A DNA stretch of 12,574 bases, from positions 1 to 12,574 of the forward strand of contig SLKW01000394.1 of NCBI GenBank assembly GCA_007134405.1, in the 5' to 3' direction. Both the position numbers and the translations under genes were made by a program. Each line of letters starts with the position of its first letter. Position 1 is the stretch's first letter. The notes beneath the pieces were generated by a model. It did no database searches and was not told the DNA's origin. It saw only the letters and a program-made list of their open reading frames with translations. This DNA is from Paracoccaceae bacterium (GTDB lineage: Bacteria; Pseudomonadota; Alphaproteobacteria; Rhodobacterales; Rhodobacteraceae). Shown here one piece after another: positions 6,308 through 12,574 of the stretch.

Positions 6308-7045
6308 ATGTTCGATCTGACCGGAAAATGCGCGCTGATCACCGGTGCGTCGGGGGGTATTGGCGCAGCGATCGCGCGGGCGCTGCATGGCGCGGGCGCG
6401 ACCGTGGCCCTGTCGGGCACGCGCGAGGCGCCGCTTCAGGCGCTTGCCGCCGAACTGAGCGAACGCGCCCATGTCATGCCCTGCGACCTCTCGGACCCTG
6501 CCGCCGTCGACGCCCTGCCCAAGGCCGCGGTAGAAGCGATGGGCGGGCTCGATATTCTGGTCAACAATGCCGGCATCACCCGCGACCAGATCTTCATGCG
6601 CATGTCCGATGCCGCCTGGCAGGCAGTCCTCGACGTGAACCTGACCGCCGCCATGCGCCTCTGCCGCGGTGTCATGCGCCCGATGATGAAGGCGCGCTGG
6701 GGGCGGATCGTCAACATCTCGTCCATCGTCGGCGCCACCGGCAATGCCGGCCAGGCCAACTACGCCGCCGCCAAGGCCGGGTTGATCGGGCTGACGAAAT
6801 CCATCGCAGCCGAGGTGGCGAGCCGCGGCATCACCGCCAATGCTGTCGCGCCCGGCTTCATCGCCACTGCGATGACCGACAAGCTGACCGACGATCAGAA
6901 GGCGAAGATCGATGCGCAAATTCCTGCCGGGCGCATGGGCGCGCCCGAAGAAATCGCCGCCGCGGTGCTGTATCTTTCCAGCCCCGAGGCCGGCTATGTC
7001 ACTGGCGCGACATTGCATGTGAACGGCGGGATGGCAATGATCTGA
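6308..7045 (+). CDS. fabG: 3-oxoacyl-ACP reductase
   Basis: NADPH-dependent reductase of the fatty-acid elongation cycle (3-oxoacyl-ACP to 3-hydroxyacyl-ACP), cytoplasmic, normally tetrameric. The 245-residue short-chain dehydrogenase has the cofactor loop TGASGGIG (12-19) and NNAG at 86-89. The catalytic residues are N111, S139, Y152 and K156 (NISSIVGATGNAGQANYAAAK), matching E. coli FabG S138/Y151/K155 by one-residue offset. APGFIATAMT and the C-terminal GYVTGATLHVNGGMAM are also FabG-like, which with the position next to acpP favours FabG over another reductase. ATG at 6308-6310 has GGGGGA just upstream; the frame is open far upstream by chance. No fabD precedes it; the divergent neighbour is the glycerate kinase. 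acpP follows after 182 bp. Confidence 0.97.
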   Translation: MFDLTGKCALITGASGGIGAAIARALHGAGATVALSGTREAPLQALAAELSERAHVMPCDLSDPAAVDALPKAAVEAMGGLDILVNNAGITRDQIFMRMSDAAWQAVLDVNLTAAMRLCRGVMRPMMKARWGRIVNISSIVGATGNAGQANYAAAKAGLIGLTKSIAAEVASRGITANAVAPGFIATAMTDKLTDDQKAKIDAQIPAGRMGAPEEIAAAVLYLSSPEAGYVTGATLHVNGGMAMI

Positions 7046-7071
7046 GCGTGCGCGCGGTCTTGCCAAAGCGG

Positions 7072-7099
7072 TTGCCAAGCCGCATGACTATGCTATAGG
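7072..7099 (+). promoter_or_regulatory. Candidate acpP promoter
   Basis: -35 TTGCCA (7072-7077), 16-base spacer, extended -10 TGCTATAGG (TATAGG at 7094-7099), predicted start near 7106. It leaves an untranslated leader of about 120 nt before acpP. That leader contains a small imperfect inverted repeat (GAGCCGGGC / GCCCGCTC, 7110-7128). fabG readthrough may also feed acpP. Confidence 0.6.
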
Positions 7100-7227
7100 C
7101 GGCGCTGATCGAGCCGGGCCTGCCCGCTCTGGTCACGGTTCGCGCAAGCTTGAGTGCGGCCGACCGTGCCTGGCAAGGCGGAAACAATGACGACGGCGGG
7201 TTGCGCCGGAACACACGAGGACAAGAC

Positions 7228-7461
7228 ATGAGCGACATCGCAGAGCGCGTGAAGAAGATTGTGGTCGAGCATCTCGGCGTTGACGAAGAGAAGATCACCG
7301 ACAACGCGTCGTTTATCGATGATCTGGGCGCGGACAGCCTCGACACCGTCGAACTGGTGATGGCGTTCGAAGAAGAATTCGGGATCGAGATTCCCGATGA
7401 CGCCGCCGAAAACATCCAGACCTTCGGCGATGCGGTGAAGTTCATCAAGGAAGCCACCTGA
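7228..7461 (+). CDS. acpP: Acyl carrier protein
   Basis: Small acidic carrier that holds acyl chains on a 4'-phosphopantetheine arm during fatty-acid and lipid A synthesis. The 77-residue protein has the [10 protein letters not shown] motif, with S37 the attachment site, and the standard four-helix pattern (helix [17 protein letters not shown], helix II from [15 protein letters not shown]). The true ATG at 7228-7230 has GAGG (7217-7220) seven bases upstream; the open frame upstream to 7150 is not part of it. The flanking fabG and a downstream acyl-ACP-dependent acyltransferase fit its role. A terminator follows. Confidence 0.99.
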   Translation: MSDIAERVKKIVVEHLGVDEEKITDNASFIDDLGADSLDTVELVMAFEEEFGIEIPDDAAENIQTFGDAVKFIKEAT

Positions 7462-7495
7462 CGCGACCGGACCGGTCCCGCCAGACGGAACCCGG

Positions 7496-7530
7496 GCGCC
7501 CTTTCCATCGGAAGGGGCGTCTTTCGTTTC
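7496..7530 (+). terminator. Terminator after acpP
   Basis: GCGCCCTTTCC (7496-7506), loop ATC, GGAAGGGGCGT (7510-7520) pair over eleven positions with two G-U pairs. It is followed by CTTTCGTTTC. It lies 34 bases after the acpP stop and separates acpP from the acyltransferase. Confidence 0.75.
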
Positions 7531-7556
7531 GGCGGATGCCTGTCGCCGGGCCGCGC

Positions 7557-7586
7557 TTGCCGGACCCCACAGTATCGGGATAGAAG
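7557..7586 (+). promoter_or_regulatory. Candidate promoter of the acyltransferase
   Basis: -35 TTGCCG (7557-7562) and -10 TAGAAG (7581-7586) with 18-base spacing (17 if read as ATAGAA), about 47 bases before the ATG at 7633. It lies after the acpP terminator, which supports a separate transcription unit. Confidence 0.5.
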
Positions 7587-7632
7587 CACGCCGCGCCATC
7601 GCGCCCGGAAAGGCCAGCCAAGGAACGCCCGC

Positions 7633-8565
7633 ATGCCGCGCGCCACCTCCCAGCCGTCGCGAACCCGCTCGCCGAAACGCAAGGCCGAAACCGCCACGCG
7701 GCGGCACCGCCTGCAGGACCGGGCCATCGGCGCGCTCATCTGGCTCATGCTGCGCCTGCCCTACCGGCAGCGCGTCGCCGCGACGGGCTGGATCGTCACG
7801 CATCTGGTCGCGCCGCTGGCCGGCTGGCGGCCCCGCATCCGCGCCAATCTGGCGCATGTCTTCCCCGACCTGCCCGACGCCGAAGTCAGGCGCCTGAGCC
7901 GCGAGGTGCCCCGGAACTTCGGCCGCGCCCTGATCGAGCTCTTTTCGCCCGAAGGGCTGCGCGCGCGGGCATGCGCGGCGCCCATCAACGGGCCGGGGCT
8001 GGCGGCGATCGAGCAGGCGCAGGCCGCCGGCCGACCGGTCATCATCGCCACGGCGCATATGGGCAACTACGACGCGGCGCGCGCCGCGCTCATCGCCCGC
8101 GGGTTCCCGCTTGGCGCGCTCTACATGCCGATGACGAATCCCGACTTCAATCGCCGCTACGTCGCCGCGATGGAGGCAATCGGCACCCCCCTCTTTCCCC
8201 GCGGGCGCGAGGGGCTGGCCGGCATGCTGCGGCATCTGCGCGACGGCGGAATGCTGGCGCTCGTCACCGATCACTATATCGGTCATGGCGAGCCGCTCGA
8301 CTTCATGGGAAAGCCCGCGCTCACCGCACTGTCCACGGCGGAGCTGGCGCTGAAATACGATGCGCTTCTCGTCCCCGGCTACTGCATTCGCCAGCCCGAC
8401 GGCGTGAACTTCCGCATCGAAGCCGAAGCGCCGATCGAGCATGGCGATCCGCGCACGATGACGCAGGCGCTCAACGACAGCGTCGCGGCGCAGGTGCGCG
8501 CGCATATGGATCAGTGGCTCTGGATGCACCGGCGCTGGAAGAAGGCCAAGGGCGCCCCGGTCTGA
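7633..8565 (+). CDS. LpxL/HtrB-family lysophospholipid acyltransferase
   Basis: Probable inner-membrane-associated acyltransferase that moves an acyl chain from ACP onto lipid A or a related lipid. The 310-residue protein has a very basic N-terminal tail (about residues 1-26) and a hydrophobic anchor (31-64). The family HX4D catalytic motif is in ATAHMGNYD (H142, D147). FPRGREGLAGMLRHLRDGG (188-206) and TDHYIGHGEPLDFMGKPA follow as in LpxL proteins. The closing signature HMDQWLWMHRRWK (291-303) matches the family HPEQWxWxHRRWK with M and D in place of P and E. ATG at 7633 has AAGGA upstream. The acpP neighbour supports acyl-ACP as donor. The acceptor is not known from sequence: lipid A secondary acylation is the family default, but ornithine-lipid or other lysolipid acylation cannot be excluded. 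It ends 34 bp from the convergent DUF1223 gene, with no clear terminator between. Confidence 0.9.
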   Translation: MPRATSQPSRTRSPKRKAETATRRHRLQDRAIGALIWLMLRLPYRQRVAATGWIVTHLVAPLAGWRPRIRANLAHVFPDLPDAEVRRLSREVPRNFGRALIELFSPEGLRARACAAPINGPGLAAIEQAQAAGRPVIIATAHMGNYDAARAALIARGFPLGALYMPMTNPDFNRRYVAAMEAIGTPLFPRGREGLAGMLRHLRDGGMLALVTDHYIGHGEPLDFMGKPALTALSTAELALKYDALLVPGYCIRQPDGVNFRIEAEAPIEHGDPRTMTQALNDSVAAQVRAHMDQWLWMHRRWKKAKGAPV

Positions 8566-8599
8566 CTCGTCCGCGTCCTTCCGACGCCGGGCGTGCGCC

Positions 8600-9481
8600 T
8601 CAGCGCAGGCGCGCTGCGGCGACGATCTCGCCCTGGCCGCGTTCCTGGATCAGCACGACCAGCGGGTCGCTCCCTTCGACCTGAACCGTCATCTCCAGGG
8701 GCGTGCGCGGATCCCATGTGCCGATGGCCTGCCAACTCGTGACGATGTTGTGGTATTCGCCACGTCGTCCGGCATTCTCGCCCGCACCGATCTCGATGCT
8801 GTCGGTGGGCGTATAACGGACAAGCTTCAGCTTCAGCCGCTCCCCCCCGTCCGCGCGGTTCAGCTCGCGCGCCGCCATCCCGTCGCTCGCCTCGGCCTGC
8901 GCCGCGCGCGAGGCGACCGCCGGGTCCCCCTCGCCGCCGTCGTTGCGATGGGCGCGGATCTCGAGCCCGCCGTTCGCCCCGCGATTGAGATGCAGAACTA
9001 TCCGTGCCGGCTGGCCGCGATGCAGGTCGATGGCGTTCATCACTTGCATGACGCGAAACCCTTCGATCACGTCGGCGCCGTTGACGATCACCTGCGGGGT
9101 GTAGATCGTCGAATGTCCGTTGCGCCGCGCATAGCGTTTCTGCCGCTCGGTATGTTCGGGCAGCGCGAAGGTGTCGGCCCAGCCGATATAGTCCCAGTAA
9201 TCGACATGCAGCGCCAGGGCGATCACGTCCTCGCGCATGGCAAGCTGCGCCAGCATGGCATCGGCCGGCGGGCAGGCCGAACACCCCTGCGCGGTGAAAA
9301 GCTCCAACACCACCTGCCGCTCATAGCTTGCCCCCGGCAGCGACACCTGTGCCACCGCCGGCGCCGCAAGCAGCGCCCCGGCCACCCAGGCCAGAAAGCC
9401 AGAAGTCCGAATCGTGTTCCGGCTACGGTGACCGGGTTGTCTCGAAGAGCGGTTAGAGCGATCATTCGCGCCGGAAAACAT
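8600..9481 (-). CDS. Secreted DUF1223 thioredoxin-fold protein
   Basis: Protein of unknown function in the DUF1223 family, whose fold resembles thioredoxin. The 293-residue product has a 27-residue polar, arginine-rich N-region, then a hydrophobic signal segment (28-45, ending in APAVAQ), so it is probably exported; the N-region is unusually long and not a Tat motif. The conserved core follows: VVLELFTAQGCSACPPADAML with a CxxC pair (C67, C70), ALHVDYWDYIGW (90-101), STIYTPQVIVNG (124-135), and the C-terminal GENAGRRGEYHNIVTSWQAIGTW. The ATG at 9479-9481 has AGGGG upstream; a TTG one codon earlier is possible. It is divergent from acnA across 237 bp, an arrangement I recall from other Rhodobacteraceae. 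A redox role is plausible from CxxC and export but not shown. Confidence 0.88.
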   Translation of the reverse strand: MFSGANDRSNRSSRQPGHRSRNTIRTSGFLAWVAGALLAAPAVAQVSLPGASYERQVVLELFTAQGCSACPPADAMLAQLAMREDVIALALHVDYWDYIGWADTFALPEHTERQKRYARRNGHSTIYTPQVIVNGADVIEGFRVMQVMNAIDLHRGQPARIVLHLNRGANGGLEIRAHRNDGGEGDPAVASRAAQAEASDGMAARELNRADGGERLKLKLVRYTPTDSIEIGAGENAGRRGEYHNIVTSWQAIGTWDPRTPLEMTVQVEGSDPLVVLIQERGQGEIVAAARLR

Positions 9482-9492
9482 CAAGCACCCCT

Positions 9493-9541
9493 TTGCATCG
9501 CGTCCTTAATGCCAGCCAAGAAATGCCCGATGCAAGGCTGG
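9493..9541. repeat. Two interlocking inverted repeats in the DUF1223/acnA gap
   Basis: TTGCATCG (9493-9500) is inverted as CGATGCAA (9528-9535), and CCAGCC (9512-9517) is inverted as GGCTGG (9536-9541). Their order A-B-A'-B' would give a pseudoknot rather than nested stems. They lie in the DUF1223 5' leader region or its promoter. They could be protein-binding sites, an RNA fold, or chance in GC-rich DNA. Confidence 0.3.
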
Positions 9542-9622
9542 GCAAGCGCCGGGCGCATGGTTACACCCGCTTGTGACCTGTCGCGGAGTGCAAACCTGGC
9601 CTCGACTTTCGGTGCACAATGG

Positions 9623-9674
9623 TATACAGAGCACGCAGAACCACTTGATCGCTCGGGTTCGGACAGGCTATTGA
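9623..9674 (+). promoter_or_regulatory. Two candidate acnA promoter elements
   Basis: An extended -10 TGGTATACA (TATACA 9623-9628) lacks a good -35. A second pair, TTGATC (9645-9650) and TATTGA (9669-9674) with an 18-base spacer, lies 45 bp before the acnA ATG. Either could serve acnA; I cannot choose. The 237-bp gap otherwise holds the interlocking repeats at 9493-9541 and no gene. Confidence 0.4.
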
Positions 9675-9718
9675 ACCGCAGCGAAACCCCTGTTTTCCTA
9701 AAAAGGGAGCCCCCGAAA

Positions 9719-12496
<2,778 letters not shown>

Positions 12497-12520
12497 CAAC
12501 CTGAAACGGGCCGACCAGAA

Positions 12521-12549
12521 ACGGGCCCTTGCGGGCCCGTCTCATGTTT
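12521..12549 (+). terminator. Hairpin after acnA, probable terminator
   Basis: ACGGGCCC (12521-12528), loop TTGC, GGGCCCGT (12533-12540): eight perfect pairs, followed by CTCATGTTTC, which is a poor U tract. It lies 24 bases after the acnA stop. GAAACGGGCC occurs twice (12503-12512 and 12518-12527), so an alternative pairing of the first copy with the right arm is possible. The last 25 bases of the window hold nothing I can identify. Confidence 0.65.
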
Positions 12550-12574
12550 CCGCGCGCCATCATCGGACAGCGAC

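Noticed and set aside
8566..8599. Bidirectional terminator between the convergent acyltransferase and DUF1223 genes
   Set aside because: Only ACGCC-G-GGCGT is present, with too small a loop and no U tract.
8750..9718. Upstream in-frame extension of acnA
   Set aside because: It is antisense to DUF1223, and the aconitase N-terminus and Shine-Dalgarno clearly place the start at 9719.

Overview
The window is GC-rich, densely coding DNA of a marine-type Rhodobacteraceae (Rhodobacterales, Alphaproteobacteria). This is inferred from three things: the ACP, AcnA and FabF sequences; the start of a gene transfer agent (GTA) head cluster of the Rhodobacter capsulatus type beside mltG; and the divergent acnA / DUF1223 pair. 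Nothing identifies the genus. I see no tRNA, rRNA, CRISPR, insertion sequence, integrase or attachment site.

Left part, minus strand (1-2229): the first three genes of an RcGTA-like cluster, transcribed toward position 1. These are a small-terminase-like protein (gp1), the large terminase (gp2) and the N-terminal 105 codons of the portal (gp3), which is cut by the window edge. A canonical sigma70-like promoter (2328-2356) is followed about 30 bp later by a strong intrinsic terminator (2266-2303), and only then by gp1. A second strong terminator (513-546) lies between gp2 and gp3. This layout is the most interesting feature here. It implies readthrough or antitermination, a separate small RNA, or separate promoters for parts of the cluster.

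Middle, minus strand (2428-6225): gckA-like glycerate 2-kinase, then fabF and mltG, which overlap by one base (TGATG). FabF makes fatty acids and MltG cleaves nascent peptidoglycan. The kinase feeds glycerate into 2-phosphoglycerate and is set off from fabF by a hairpin.

Middle to right, plus strand (6308-8565): fabG, acpP and an LpxL/HtrB-type lysophospholipid acyltransferase, each with a promoter candidate. FabG, ACP and FabF belong to one elongation cycle, yet fabG-acpP and fabF-mltG face opposite ways here, with the kinase between them.

Right end: a secreted DUF1223 thioredoxin-fold protein (minus) is divergent from acnA (plus), a complete [4Fe-4S] aconitase followed by a hairpin near the window end.

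Most of the window is ordinary core metabolism. Points worth a second look are the GTA leader and internal terminator, a tiny coupled leader ORF, a G8 tract in a Shine-Dalgarno region, the split fab locus, and overlapping inverted repeats in the acnA/DUF1223 divergent region.
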